From Streptomyces rubrogriseus (GTDB taxonomy: Bacteria; Actinomycetota; Actinomycetes; Streptomycetales; Streptomycetaceae): a DNA stretch of 64,000 nt. The first letter of the stretch is position 1. Each line of letters starts with the position of its first letter. The position numbers were made by a program, and so were the translations under genes. The stretch lies in assembly GCF_027947575.1 (NCBI RefSeq), contig NZ_CP116256.1:4464001-4528000 (forward strand), in the 5' to 3' direction. The notes beneath the pieces are model-generated. The model made no database searches, was not told where the DNA came from, and saw only the letters and a program-made list of their open reading frames with translations. Positions 35,007 to 44,044 of this stretch are shown here, in pieces.

Positions 35007-35633
35007 ATGAGCGCCATCTTCACCACTCCACCGCGGCCGTTCGACATCGCCGCGCTCTTCCCTCAACTGGCTCCGCTGGTGCGGACGGGCACGCGGCTGC
35101 ACCCGCGGCCGGGGTCGCCCACTGTGCACGACAGTTCTGTCGGTGGGCCGCTCCTGTGGCCCGCCGGCGAGCCGTGGCCGCACTGTGACGAGCCGCACGA
35201 CAGGCACGCGTCGCAGACGGTCCACTCGCTGGACGATGTCCGGCTGCTGCGCCGCGATCTCGCCGCTGCGGAGGAGCGGCTGCGGCTCGACCCCGAGGCG
35301 CCCGAGGTCACCCCCGAGGAACGGGAGAACTGGGAGCGGATCAAGGTGGGACGTCCGTGGTTCGACGGCCCGATCCCCCTGCTCCCCGTCGCCCAGCTCT
35401 ACGCCCGTGACGTCGCCTTCCCGTGCCCGCCCGACGCGGACCTCCTCCAGGTCCTGTGGTGTCCCTTCGACCACGCCGAACGCGCCCACCCCACGACCAC
35501 ACTCGTCTGGCGCTCCGCCGCCACTGTCACCGACCTCCTCGACGCACCGCCCGAGCCGCCGGTCATCCAGTCCCAGTGGTACCTCCCGGAGCCATGCCTG
35601 TTCTCACCGGAACAGGTCACGGAATACGCGTGA
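35007..35633 (+). CDS. DUF1963-like hypothetical protein, apparently shortened
   Basis: From ATG 35007 the product is 208 residues with recognisable stretches GTRLHPRPGSPTVHDSSVGG, PLLWPAGEPWPHCDEPH, IPLLPVAQLYARDVAFPCPP and LLQVLWCPFDHAERAHP. This fits DUF1963-like proteins (YwqG relatives), which I recall as longer, about 300 residues or more. The ORF ends at VTEYA just before the next start codon, so the C-terminal third seems to be missing or diverged. It has no signal peptide. The stop overlaps the following GTG (GTGA), suggesting cotranslation. Confidence 0.7.
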   Translation: MSAIFTTPPRPFDIAALFPQLAPLVRTGTRLHPRPGSPTVHDSSVGGPLLWPAGEPWPHCDEPHDRHASQTVHSLDDVRLLRRDLAAAEERLRLDPEAPEVTPEERENWERIKVGRPWFDGPIPLLPVAQLYARDVAFPCPPDADLLQVLWCPFDHAERAHPTTTLVWRSAATVTDLLDAPPEPPVIQSQWYLPEPCLFSPEQVTEYA

Positions 35634-36040
35634 CGATCGTCGGCTACTCCGTCTGGCGTGACATCCCGGGGCATCGCCTGAAGCGGGCGGTGTGGAAGCT
35701 GCGAGCCGTCCGGCGCGTGGGGTGGAAGCGGGCCCGGCGTACCCAGCTGCTGTTCAGCCCGTCGGTGCACTTCGCGGCGCCGGTGCAGGTCGGGAGCGAG
35801 ACGGAGCGCATTGAGCTGCCGTTCGTCCTCAAGGCCGGCTCCATGGTGTCGCTGCCGCTCATCGGGCTGGAGGTGCCCAACCGGATAGGCCGGCAGCTTC
35901 GGGTCTCCCTGCACCTCGGCACCGGCCGCATCATCCGGACCGACGTCCACGACGCCGACGCCCTGGAGCCCCGGCGGATCGACCTGGACGAATACACCGG
36001 CGACTGGTCCTTGCACATCGGCCCGCCCACGACCGACTGA
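35630..36040 (+). CDS. Hypothetical protein overlapping the DUF1963-like gene
   Basis: A GTG at 35630, overlapping the previous stop by GTGA, opens a 136-residue frame. The sequence alternates strands and basic loops (SPSVHFAAPVQVGSETERIE, LKAGSMVSLPLIGLEVPNRI, QLRVSLHLGTGRIIRTDVHD) and looks like a real folded beta-rich protein. I do not recognise it. Its composition matches its neighbours. It could be an unrelated gene placed by the rearrangement that shortened the upstream gene. Confidence 0.5.
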   Translation: MTIVGYSVWRDIPGHRLKRAVWKLRAVRRVGWKRARRTQLLFSPSVHFAAPVQVGSETERIELPFVLKAGSMVSLPLIGLEVPNRIGRQLRVSLHLGTGRIIRTDVHDADALEPRRIDLDEYTGDWSLHIGPPTTD

Positions 36041-36092
36041 CCGGACGGCGTAACCGGGCCTTCGAGTGGCGGCGGGCGCTTACCGTGGGGCC

Positions 36093-36647
36093 GTGACCAC
36101 ACCCTCCAACGACGCGGCCCGGCCGGTGCCGGTGCGGGTCGTGCTGCCCGCCGACCCGCTGCTCGGGCAGCCGGAACAGGAGGTCGTGGCGCGGTTGTGG
36201 AGGCGGCGGCAGACCGAGACGGGGTGGGTGTACCTCGTGGGGTCGCCGTCGTACCGGGACCTCGAGGACGGCGGCGTGGAGGCGGCGGAGTACCGGGTGT
36301 GGGTCCGGGCGCCCGACCATGTGCGGCCGGTCGACGGCGTCGACTACGACCAGGTCCCCAGCGAGCCTCTCCCGCCGGCTCCGCCGACGTCGACGGTCTG
36401 CGAGGTCCTCGGGGAGCGCCGGCCTTCGGGCTGGGTCCTGGCGAAGGCCCGCGAAGGGCGGGGCCCGGCCCGGGGCGTGCTGCACGCGCCGGACTGCGAG
36501 GAGGCACCCGAGGGAGCGCCGCTGCTCGATGTGCAGCGGGCTCTGGACGTCGCGGAGAACCCGGGGACGCGGCTGTGCACGCTGTGCGGGTGTGCTCAGG
36601 AGCTGACGCCGCTGCTGAGCGGTTTCGACCACGTCACCGACTCCTAA
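36093..36647 (+). CDS. DUF6233 domain protein
   Basis: The GTG at 36093 gives 184 residues. The pattern VARLWRRRQTETGWVYLVGS, then EYRVWVRAPDHVRPVDGVDY, then GVLHAPDCEEAPEGAPLLDV and RLCTLCGCAQEL matches DUF6233 proteins of Streptomyces, small proteins with a C-terminal Cys pair that may bind zinc. Role unknown. They are common in actinomycete accessory regions. Upstream in-frame codons to 36066 lack a ribosome site. Confidence 0.8.
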   Translation: MTTPSNDAARPVPVRVVLPADPLLGQPEQEVVARLWRRRQTETGWVYLVGSPSYRDLEDGGVEAAEYRVWVRAPDHVRPVDGVDYDQVPSEPLPPAPPTSTVCEVLGERRPSGWVLAKAREGRGPARGVLHAPDCEEAPEGAPLLDVQRALDVAENPGTRLCTLCGCAQELTPLLSGFDHVTDS

Positions 36648-36747
36648 CCTGCCCCCTGTGGGCCGTACGTCCGCCGGCCTCAGCTTCCGGCCGGCGACGG
36701 CGACGCCGCCTGACTGCTCCGGGTCCGCCGGGCCCCTGCGGCCGCCG

Positions 36748-37097
36748 CTACTCGGTGGTGTGCTCGGGGTCGGGCAGTTGGGGCGGGACGTGGCGCTCCA
36801 GGATCTCCACCCACTGGTGCAGGACCACGAAGCCGGTGGTGTCGGCCTGCGCCTTGACCAGCTCGGTCAGCGCGTCGACGCACGGCTGGACGGGATTGTC
36901 CGGCGGCAGGGTTTCGGCAGCCTGCTTCAGCCGCTCGTGCACGGTCGGGAAGAGCTCCTTGGCCCACGCGTCCTGTTCCTTGATGCGCCGGGAGCCTGCC
37001 TCCAAGCTGATCTGCATGACGGTCCACTCCGGACAGTCGGGGGTGTGCCAGATCTCGTGCGGCGTGCCGCCCGCGACGCGGACGTTCTCCCGGGCGG
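36748..37097 (-). CDS. Hypothetical protein, probably 5'-truncated
   Basis: The minus frame is protein-like from about 37097: ENVRVAGGTPHEIWHTPDCP, EWTVMQISLEAGSRRIKEQD, ELFPTVHERLKQAAETLPPD and FVVLHQWVEILERHVP. The only ATG in it is at 37017, in the middle of the conserved-looking part. To the right the frame continues into sequence that no longer looks coding, so the gene has probably lost its start. It is a helical soluble protein with no recognised family. Confidence 0.5.
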
Positions 37098-37226
37098 GGG
37101 CCCGCTGTGCAGTCCGACGTAAGGCGCTCGGCCGTGATCTTCGGCCGAGCGCCTCCGTGTGTTCACTCCCCGCTCAAGGACGCCGTCACCCTGCAGCACG
37201 CAGGGTCACACCTCACGGATCGGGAG

Positions 37227-37433
37227 TCAGGACTTGCCCTTGCGGCCGGCGAGTACGGCAAAGACTGCCAGGAGCACTCCACATGCCACGGCGATCGCCC
37301 CGAGCACCATCGGAACGGCGTCACCGGTCGCGACTCCCGCGATACATCCGCTCAAACCTCCCACCATCAGAATGATGGAAAAGATCCGCACAGCGCGTAC
37401 AGCGTCCGTCATCGGGGCGTCGCTCGCTGTCAT
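37227..37433 (-). CDS. Small two-TM protein, candidate immunity protein for the RHS toxin
   Basis: The 68-residue product from ATG 37433 has two membrane helices: VRIFSIILMVGGLSGCIAGV and MVLGAIAVACGVLLAVFAVL, ending in basic GRKGKS. It lies 48 bases downstream of the RHS gene, on the same strand and so cotranscribed. Its position directly behind the variable C-terminal tip, its small size and its membrane location are what one expects of an immunity protein against a membrane-inserting toxin tip. No sequence family was recognised, so the role is inferred from context. Confidence 0.65.
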   Translation of the reverse strand: MTASDAPMTDAVRAVRIFSIILMVGGLSGCIAGVATGDAVPMVLGAIAVACGVLLAVFAVLAGRKGKS

Positions 37434-37481
37434 TCTTACGTCACTCCCCTGTAGATGGTCTGGTTGGCGTCTGATTGAACG

Positions 37482-40400
37482 TCATCCGTAGGTGATGACG
37501 TCGGCTCCGTAGTAGCCCGCGACGCCTCCCAACGCACAACTGCCCACCACGGCGGCACCGGCGCCGACCGCGCTGCCAACTCCGGCACCGACCACTCCTC
37601 CGACCGCAGCGGCGTACTGGATAGTTCCGGTTGATGCGGCTGCACCGATGCCCGACACGCAACCCGACACGACGCCGAAGATTTTACTACCGGTGTCCAG
37701 AATGTCTGAGAAGCTGAACAAGCCGGTGGGGTCGGTCCGGTTGACCGGGTCGCCGGCGGCGTAGAGGTAAGGGCTGGTTTCCTGGCCGGAGGGGTCGGGC
37801 TGTGTGAAGCGGCCGAGGGTGGGGTCGTAGTAGCGGTGGCCCATCTTGTACAAGCCGGTCGGGTCGGCGTAGGCGCCCGCGTAGCGGTACGGCTGGGGGG
37901 CGGCCTCGGTGGTGGTACCTCGGGGCGTGCCCGTCGGACCGTAGGCATAGGTGTGCGTCCGCTTGCCGGTGGCGTCGACGAGGCCAAGGACGTTGCCGGT
38001 GGCGTCGGTGAGGTAGTAGTAGGACTTCCCCCGAGTCGTCATGGAGTTCAGCGTGCCCGACGGCTCGCGGATGAATCCGGTGTCGACACCGTTCGTGGTC
38101 GTGGACGCGAGACCCAGTGCGGTGTGGTGGAACCACGTCGAACCGAGCTTGGTGCGCTCGGCATTGGTGGTGCCGGCGTGGACCAGGTCGTAGTTCGTGC
38201 CGCCAGTGGTGATGCCGGCGAGCTGGCTGTAGTCGGTCCAGGACTCGTCCGTGCGAGCGGTGCCGCTGGCTGCGCCGGTTTCGTTGCCGAGCTTGTCGTA
38301 GGACCAGCCCGTGGTGGAGCCGTTCTTCCCGGTCAGCTCGCTGGCGTCGTTGTAGGTGTACGTGGTGCCGCCCGGGCAGGCGTTTTTGCTGCCGTCCTGA
38401 CTGGTGAGGTTGCCGGCCTTGTCCCAGCAGTACAGCCAGGACGCCTTCCGCGCACCCGCGGAGTCTGCCTCCAGGGCGTAGGAGAGGCGGTCCTGGGAGT
38501 CGTAGGTGTAGCTGGTCTTGAGGTTCGTAAGGTGGTCGGTGCGGGTGCGGATCTTGGTGGTGTCCTTGCCCGCGCTGGCGTAGCTGTAGGTCAGGTCGAC
38601 GAAGGTCTGCGTGCCCGAGGTGGTCTTGATGCGCTCGGGGCGGCCGTTGTCGTCGATGGTGACGGCCTGGGTGGTGCCGCCGGGGTAGACGGTCTTGGTG
38701 CGCTTATCGTTGTTGTTGTAGTCGAAGTCGGTCTTCGCGCCGTCCGGGGCGACCAGATAGTCCAGGCGGCCGGCCTTGTCCCAGGTGTAGTCCGTCGTCC
38801 CGGTCGGGTCGGTGTAGAAGTCGACGTTCCCGCCCGGGGCGTAGGCGAGCGCGGTCTGCGCGCCGTTCTGCAGGGTGCGCACGCTCTCGCGGTTGAGCTT
38901 GTCGTACTTCCACTTGGTGAAACCCGAGGCGTCGGAACGGGTCGTGACGTTGCCATCGCCGTCGTGGGTGTAGGTGACGGTGAAGTTGGTGGAGGAGACC
39001 TCGCGCACGCGGTCGCGGGAGTCGTAGCCGTAGACGGTGGTGATGCCGCGGCCGTCCTCGACCGTCTCCACCCGGCCCAGCGCGTCGTAGGTGTACGTGG
39101 TCTCCCCCAGCGGCGCCGGCGGCTTCACCCTGATCAGGTTGCCCTGGTCGTCGTAGGTGAAGGAGGTGACCTTGCCGTTGCCGTCCTTGGCCGTACACCG
39201 CTGGCCTTCGAAGCCACCGCACGTCGGGTCGGCATCGTTGTAGGTGTACTCACGGGTCGCGCCCGCGGTGCCCGAGGTGGTGACCGACAGGGTATTGCCG
39301 TTGGTGTCGTACTTGAAGGAGTCCTTGCGGCCGTCGGCAGAGGTGAAGTCGTTGGGCAGGTCGGTGCCAGCGATCGTCTGGTACGCCGACACGGACGCCG
39401 TCGCGCCCATTGGCAGTTTCTGGGAGACGGCGTTGTTGCGGCCGTCCCAGCCGTAGGTGGTGGTGTTGCCGCCGGTCCCGTCCGTGCCGGTGCCCATCGC
39501 GTCGATCGCGGTCTGGGTCAGATGGTTCTTGTAGGTGGAGTGGCGGGAGTGCCCGAGCGGGTCGGTGACCTTGGTGACCTCACCGTCCGCGTTGTGGACG
39601 TACTTGGTGGCGTCGCCGTCCGGGTTGGTGACCGTCGTCGTGCCCGCGTCCGACGGGGTGGCCGCGCTGTAGTCGTAGCGCCAGGTCGGACCGGTGTGCC
39701 CGCTGCCCGACGTGCCGGTGGCGCGTTGCATGGAGGTGACGCGGTTGTGGCTGTCGTAGGTGAACAGGGTGACCGTGCCCTCCGGCGTGGTCACCTTCGT
39801 CAGCCGGCGCGAGGAGTCGTACTCGTACGCCGTGGCTTTGCCGGCGGTGTCGGTGACCTTGGCGAGGTTGCCGGATCCGTCGAGGTCGAGGACGGCGGTG
39901 CGGCCGGTGTGGTCCGTGGCCTGCCACTGGTTCGGGTAGGTCTTGACCAGGGCGATCCAGCGGCCGGAGCGGGTCTCGGTGAGCTTGAAGCCCTTGTGCT
40001 CGCTGCCTTCGTCATGCTGGTCGACGGTAATCGTGCCGTCGTTCTTGTCCGTCACCTTCAGCAGCGTGCCGTACTGGTTGTAGGTGTCCTTCGAGCCGGA
40101 CTTGCGGTCGGTCAGAGTGAAGGTGCCGTCCGCGTTCTTCTTCAGGTCCTTCGAGTAGCCCGTCGGCGTCGTGTACGTGCCGTCCGCATTCGCGGTGAAG
40201 CGCAGCAGGTTGCCGGTGGCGTCGAAGACGTCGACCTCGCCGTCGTTGATCTGGAGGTAGCGCTCGTATCCCTGCCACCAGCGCTGGGACACCTTCCCCC
40301 ACGGCGCCTCGAGGGAGTTGTAGGTACGGGTCAGCTGGAGCTTCTGCCCGACGCCGGCGATGTCGAAGTCGGTCGCGGCGAGCATCAGGTTGCCGTTGGA

Positions 40401-40826
40401 GACGTTCACCCGCGCGACCAGGGCGTCGTTCAGACGGGTGTCGAGGATCTGGTGCCAGGGCACCTCGCCCTGCCCCTCGGGCAGGTAGTCATCTGCCGCC
40501 GCGGCGGACCGGGATGCGGAGCTCTTGGCCTTCGCGCCCGTGGCGCGGGCTTCCTGGGCTGAGCGCCAGGCGGTCACCTCGGCCGACGGCTTGGCCTCCG
40601 GCTGTGAGCCGGGGGCCTTGGTCTTGCCGGCCGGTGTCGCCGGGGCCTCGACCTTCGTCGGTTTCGTCCACGGGCTCTCCGGCTCCGGCAGCTTCGGCTT
40701 CGGCGTGGCCGCCAGGCCAGGCGCGGCAGCCATCACCACGGCAGCGGTGGTGATCGCGGAGACGAGAGCGGTTCTGTGTGTTCTCCGGGCACGCCACATG
40801 GGCGTGCGCGCAGCACGCGAGTGCAT
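37482..40826 (-). CDS. Secreted RHS/YD-repeat protein with glycine-zipper C-terminal tip
   Basis: From ATG 40826 (GGGGAAG upstream) the product is 1114 residues. A signal peptide (TALVSAITTAAVVMAAAPGL then AATP) precedes a Pro/Ala linker, an N-terminal RHS domain and about 15-20 YD repeats (YDSHNRVTS, YDALGRVETV, YDSRDRVREV and so on). The RHS core closes with HRYYDPTLGRFTQPDP and YLYAAGDPVNRTDPTGLF. After it comes a variable tip of about 77 residues rich in Gly, Ala and small residues (AAVGGVVGAGVGSAVGAGAA), resembling membrane-inserting glycine zippers. This is the layout of polymorphic contact or secreted toxins. A small two-TM gene follows. Confidence 0.92.
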   Translation of the reverse strand: MHSRAARTPMWRARRTHRTALVSAITTAAVVMAAAPGLAATPKPKLPEPESPWTKPTKVEAPATPAGKTKAPGSQPEAKPSAEVTAWRSAQEARATGAKAKSSASRSAAAADDYLPEGQGEVPWHQILDTRLNDALVARVNVSNGNLMLAATDFDIAGVGQKLQLTRTYNSLEAPWGKVSQRWWQGYERYLQINDGEVDVFDATGNLLRFTANADGTYTTPTGYSKDLKKNADGTFTLTDRKSGSKDTYNQYGTLLKVTDKNDGTITVDQHDEGSEHKGFKLTETRSGRWIALVKTYPNQWQATDHTGRTAVLDLDGSGNLAKVTDTAGKATAYEYDSSRRLTKVTTPEGTVTLFTYDSHNRVTSMQRATGTSGSGHTGPTWRYDYSAATPSDAGTTTVTNPDGDATKYVHNADGEVTKVTDPLGHSRHSTYKNHLTQTAIDAMGTGTDGTGGNTTTYGWDGRNNAVSQKLPMGATASVSAYQTIAGTDLPNDFTSADGRKDSFKYDTNGNTLSVTTSGTAGATREYTYNDADPTCGGFEGQRCTAKDGNGKVTSFTYDDQGNLIRVKPPAPLGETTYTYDALGRVETVEDGRGITTVYGYDSRDRVREVSSTNFTVTYTHDGDGNVTTRSDASGFTKWKYDKLNRESVRTLQNGAQTALAYAPGGNVDFYTDPTGTTDYTWDKAGRLDYLVAPDGAKTDFDYNNNDKRTKTVYPGGTTQAVTIDDNGRPERIKTTSGTQTFVDLTYSYASAGKDTTKIRTRTDHLTNLKTSYTYDSQDRLSYALEADSAGARKASWLYCWDKAGNLTSQDGSKNACPGGTTYTYNDASELTGKNGSTTGWSYDKLGNETGAASGTARTDESWTDYSQLAGITTGGTNYDLVHAGTTNAERTKLGSTWFHHTALGLASTTTNGVDTGFIREPSGTLNSMTTRGKSYYYLTDATGNVLGLVDATGKRTHTYAYGPTGTPRGTTTEAAPQPYRYAGAYADPTGLYKMGHRYYDPTLGRFTQPDPSGQETSPYLYAAGDPVNRTDPTGLFSFSDILDTGSKIFGVVSGCVSGIGAAASTGTIQYAAAVGGVVGAGVGSAVGAGAAVVGSCALGGVAGYYGADVITYG

Positions 40827-41322
40827 CAGCTTCCCCCCCCACAGGAAGTCAGACCCGGCGACCCCAGCGGTCACCAGCGGCACACAAGCTGTCACAAGAC
40901 GCACACAAACTGGCGCGGCGTCCCCTCGAACGCCATATACACACGGGCCGGAATACGCCCCACCGCTTCACTGGCCTAAACGCACTTCTATCGTCGCAAT
41001 AGGGTCATCGAGCAGTCCCGGTGGATGAAATTTTCACCGATCTTGGCGAGAGATCTGACTGAATACGCTCGAACAGGGCCTGTGTCTTAGGCCAGGCTAC
41101 GGGCCGTGTTACGCCCGGCGCGGTGGTGTCGCCGCGCGAAGCGGGGCCGGTCGAGGGGGCGCGGACGACGTCTCTCGGGCCAGCCGGGATGCCCGTTCCG
41201 CCCTCCCTACCGGACCGTCGGGGTCCGGTGACGAAGCCGCTGTCACAGATCGGCATGCTGTCCGGTCCTGTTCTCAGCGAAGCGATACCACGCCCCGCCG
41301 CGGGTGAGAGAGGTAGACCATC
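40827..41322. other. Long divergent promoter region
   Basis: This 496-base gap separates the RHS gene from the lipase/glycosyltransferase operon. No convincing ORF is present. It has an A/T-richer patch around 41020-41060 that may hold promoters. No perfect long repeats were found. Confidence 0.4.
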
Positions 41323-42342
41323 ATGCTGACCCGCCGCCGGGACCCGTGGGCCCCGTCACCGTGCAGCGGCTCTGGCGAGGGCGAACCGAGAAGCTCGGGA
41401 CCGGTCGGCCTGGCGGCCCTCCCCCGGCCCGTGGCCGTGGTGGTGGGCGCGGGTGGTGTGCTCGGAGCGGCTCACGTGGGCGTAGGACACGCCCTGGAGC
41501 AGCACGGCTTCCGTCCCGACGTGGTCATCGGTACTTCGGTGGGCGCGCTGAACGGTGCCATAGCGGCGGCGCATCCCGACCGGGCCGCGCCGTGGTTGGA
41601 GCACGTGCGGACCCAGCTGCGCCGCCGCGGCGTGTACCAGCTGGGCTTTCCGGCCTCGCGTGCCGGCATCGTCACAGACCGGGGGCTGCGCCGACTGATC
41701 GCCCGGGCCGGCCTGCCGACGCGGGTCGAGGAGCTGGCGGTGCCGTTCACCGCTGTGGCCATGGACCGGGTCACCGGCGCTCCGGCGCTGCTCGACCGCG
41801 GTGACCTCACGACCGCACTCCTCAAGAGCGCGGCCATCCCGGGCCTCCTGCCCCCGGTCACCCGCCAGGGCCGCACCCTCGTGGACGGCGGAGTGATCGC
41901 CTACGTCCCGGTGCGGGCCGCCCTGCGGGCCGGAGCGGCCAGCGTGGTGGTGGTGGCGGCGGCCGGCCCGGAGAGCTCACCGCTGCCGGCGACTCTGCCG
42001 TCCCGACGGGCTGGTGCCGCCGCGTCGCGGGCCGGTCTGCTGCTCATGCACCGTCAGATCGAACGGGACCTGGCGGAGGTGTCCCGCCGGCTGCCGACCG
42101 TCGTCCTGCCCACCGGGACGGACGTCTGGCCCGCACCCCGGGGCTTCCGCCACAGCAGGCGGCTCGTCGAAGCAGCCTCCGCGACGGCCGGCCGCTTCCT
42201 CGACGACCTCCGCGTCAGCGGACCGGGCCTGTACCGGGCCGAGGACGACCCGACCGCTGCGACGGCGGCCGGATACGACGCCGCCGCGTCGGCGAGGACG
42301 CGGCGGGCACCGCGTTCCACCCCTGCGAGGGCCAGCCTGTGA
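41323..42342 (+). CDS. Patatin-like phospholipase
   Basis: The 339-residue protein has all patatin motifs: the oxyanion loop VVVGAGGVLGAAHVGVGHAL, the nucleophile elbow VIGTSVGALNGAIAA (GxSxG) and the catalytic Asp in TLVDGGVIAYVPV (DGG). It is a Ser-Asp dyad lipid acyl hydrolase, probably cytosolic or membrane-peripheral as no signal peptide is visible. It is the first gene of a four-gene operon; its stop codon overlaps the GTG start of the glycosyltransferase (GTGA), indicating coupled translation. Start ATG 41323 has GAGAGAGG upstream. Confidence 0.92.
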   Translation: MLTRRRDPWAPSPCSGSGEGEPRSSGPVGLAALPRPVAVVVGAGGVLGAAHVGVGHALEQHGFRPDVVIGTSVGALNGAIAAAHPDRAAPWLEHVRTQLRRRGVYQLGFPASRAGIVTDRGLRRLIARAGLPTRVEELAVPFTAVAMDRVTGAPALLDRGDLTTALLKSAAIPGLLPPVTRQGRTLVDGGVIAYVPVRAALRAGAASVVVVAAAGPESSPLPATLPSRRAGAAASRAGLLLMHRQIERDLAEVSRRLPTVVLPTGTDVWPAPRGFRHSRRLVEAASATAGRFLDDLRVSGPGLYRAEDDPTAATAAGYDAAASARTRRAPRSTPARASL

Positions 42343-43556
42343 GTACCATCGCGTTCCTCAACATCGGCATGCACGGACACATCAACCCGACGCTGCCGGT
42401 CGCGGCCGAGCTGGTCCGTCGCAGCCACACCGTCACCTACCACACCTCCCCCGCCTTTCGGGACGAGATCGCGGCCACCGGCGCGGCCGTGCGCCTTTAC
42501 CCGGGAGGAGACCAGCCCCTTCCCGACCCCCCGGCGCCCATCACGCTGATGGAGGCGCTCGCCCGCACCGCTCTGGATGTGTTGCCCGCCGTCCTCGCCG
42601 ACCTGCGCGACGACCGCCCCGATCTGATCGTCCACGACAGCGCCTGCCTGTGGGGCGCGCTCGCCGCCCGTGCGCTCGGCGTCCCGGCGGTCTCGTCGTT
42701 CACCACGTTCGCCTACAACCGTCATGTGCCCAGCCCCACCCGCGCCTCGCGGGAACTGCTGGCCGGGGCCGCGGCTCACCCGCGGAGCCTGGCGGGCTAC
42801 GTGGGGGCCCGGCTGGCGCTGCGGCGCCGCTTCGCCGCGACGGGCGTGCCGCTGCTCGACCTGGCGAACATCCGGCAGCCGCTGAACCTTGTGTACACCT
42901 CCCGCGCGTTCCAGCCCGCCGTGGAGGAGTTCGACCGGTCCTACCGGTTCGTGGGCCCGAGCATCGGTGCCCGGCCGGACGACCCGTCGTTCCCGACGGA
43001 CCAGCTCCGGGACCCGGTGCTCTACGCCTCGCCGGGCACGGTCTTCAACGCCGATCCCCTGCTGCTGCGTACGTTCGCCGTGGCGCTCTCCCCGTTGGCG
43101 GGGACCGTGGTGGTCTCCACCGGGAAGACCGACCCCGCCGCCCTGGGCGAGCTGCCGGGAAACGTGCTCGCGCGGCGTTCCGTGCCGCAGCTTCAGGTGT
43201 TGGACCGCGCGGCGCTGTTCATCACCCACGGCGGCATGAACAGCGTCAACGAGGCTCTGTTCGCGGGCGTCCCGCTCCTGGTCGTCCCGCAGGGAGCCGA
43301 CCAGCCCATGGTCGCCCGGCGCGTCGTGGACCTGGGGGGCGGCTTGTCGATCCGTACGGAGAACGTCACCGAGGACTCCGTGCGCGCCGTCGCGCGGCGC
43401 CTCCTCGAGGACTCCCGTTACCGGGCCGCCACGTCCGGGCTGCGGGCCACCCAGCGTGAGGCGGGCGGCTACCGGCGCGCCGCCGACGAGCTCGAACGGT
43501 ACCTGCGCCCGGCCGCTGCCGCGCACCCGGCTCCTGTCGATCCGCAGGGAGGCTGA
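42339..43556 (+). CDS. MGT-family (UDP-glycosyltransferase fold) glycosyltransferase
   Basis: The 405-residue product starts with GTG 42339. It is a GT-B enzyme of the GT1/macrolide glycosyltransferase type: FLNIGMHGHINPTLPVAAEL at the acceptor side and the C-terminal donor-binding motif ALFITHGGMNSVNEALFAGV followed by PLLVVPQGADQPMVARRVVD. It would transfer a sugar from an NDP-sugar to a small hydrophobic acceptor, which in this operon context could be a lipid. It overlaps the patatin gene and is followed closely by the membrane protein gene. Confidence 0.92.
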   Translation: MSTIAFLNIGMHGHINPTLPVAAELVRRSHTVTYHTSPAFRDEIAATGAAVRLYPGGDQPLPDPPAPITLMEALARTALDVLPAVLADLRDDRPDLIVHDSACLWGALAARALGVPAVSSFTTFAYNRHVPSPTRASRELLAGAAAHPRSLAGYVGARLALRRRFAATGVPLLDLANIRQPLNLVYTSRAFQPAVEEFDRSYRFVGPSIGARPDDPSFPTDQLRDPVLYASPGTVFNADPLLLRTFAVALSPLAGTVVVSTGKTDPAALGELPGNVLARRSVPQLQVLDRAALFITHGGMNSVNEALFAGVPLLVVPQGADQPMVARRVVDLGGGLSIRTENVTEDSVRAVARRLLEDSRYRAATSGLRATQREAGGYRRAADELERYLRPAAAAHPAPVDPQGG

Positions 43557-43558
43557 CG

Positions 43559-44044
43559 ATGACACCCGGCGTCGTCGCCCTGCTGATGCTGGCCGGGCTG
43601 TCCGAGGCGCTCGGACGCGCCACGCCTGTCGCGGTACGCCGGCGAGGGGTGCCCCGTAGCCGGATGCTCCGGCTGGTCCTGGCCGGCGCGGTCGTCGAGG
43701 GCACGGTGTTCGCGCTCTGGCCGCTGACGGCCTGGACCTTGGCCGAGCTCCTGCTGGGGTCGCCGCCCCCCGGTGACGGAGTGGAGTGGACGCCCGGCCT
43801 CGTCGCGCCCCTCGTACTCTCGGCCGTACTGGCGTTCCCGTTGCTCGGTTCCTTGCTCCACCTCCTGCTCTTCGTGGGGGTGGGAGCCGGCCTGACCGGT
43901 CCGCTGTCCGCGGCGAGCGGTCTCGGCTGGTGGACTGCGGCCGGTTGCGTGTCCGTGGCCGGTGTGGTGCTCGGCGTCGCGGTCGAGGGCGTTCGGCGGC
44001 TGGTCGTGCGGATGAGCGCCGCGGACACGGCGGAGGCCCCATGA
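43559..44044 (+). CDS. Small multi-pass membrane protein of the lipase/glycosyltransferase operon
   Basis: The 161-residue product has about four hydrophobic helices (VVALLMLAGLSEALG, VEGTVFALWPLTAWTLAELL, LVLSAVLAFPLLGSLLHLLL, AAGCVSVAGVVLGVAVEGV). It begins two bases after the glycosyltransferase stop and its own stop overlaps the next ATG (ATGA). No family recognised. It may anchor or transport the product of the operon's enzymes. Confidence 0.85.
   Translation: MTPGVVALLMLAGLSEALGRATPVAVRRRGVPRSRMLRLVLAGAVVEGTVFALWPLTAWTLAELLLGSPPPGDGVEWTPGLVAPLVLSAVLAFPLLGSLLHLLLFVGVGAGLTGPLSAASGLGWWTAAGCVSVAGVVLGVAVEGVRRLVVRMSAADTAEAP

Noticed and set aside
37836..40562. 908-codon open frame on the plus strand across the RHS gene
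   Set aside because: It is the antisense of the RHS coding region. High GC at the third position of the sense strand keeps opposite frames open, and the product is a Val/Gly-rich artefact with no domain.
42054..44042. 662-codon minus-strand frame across the glycosyltransferase and membrane genes
   Set aside because: It is a low-complexity Arg/Gly/Pro translation, antisense to well-supported overlapping genes.
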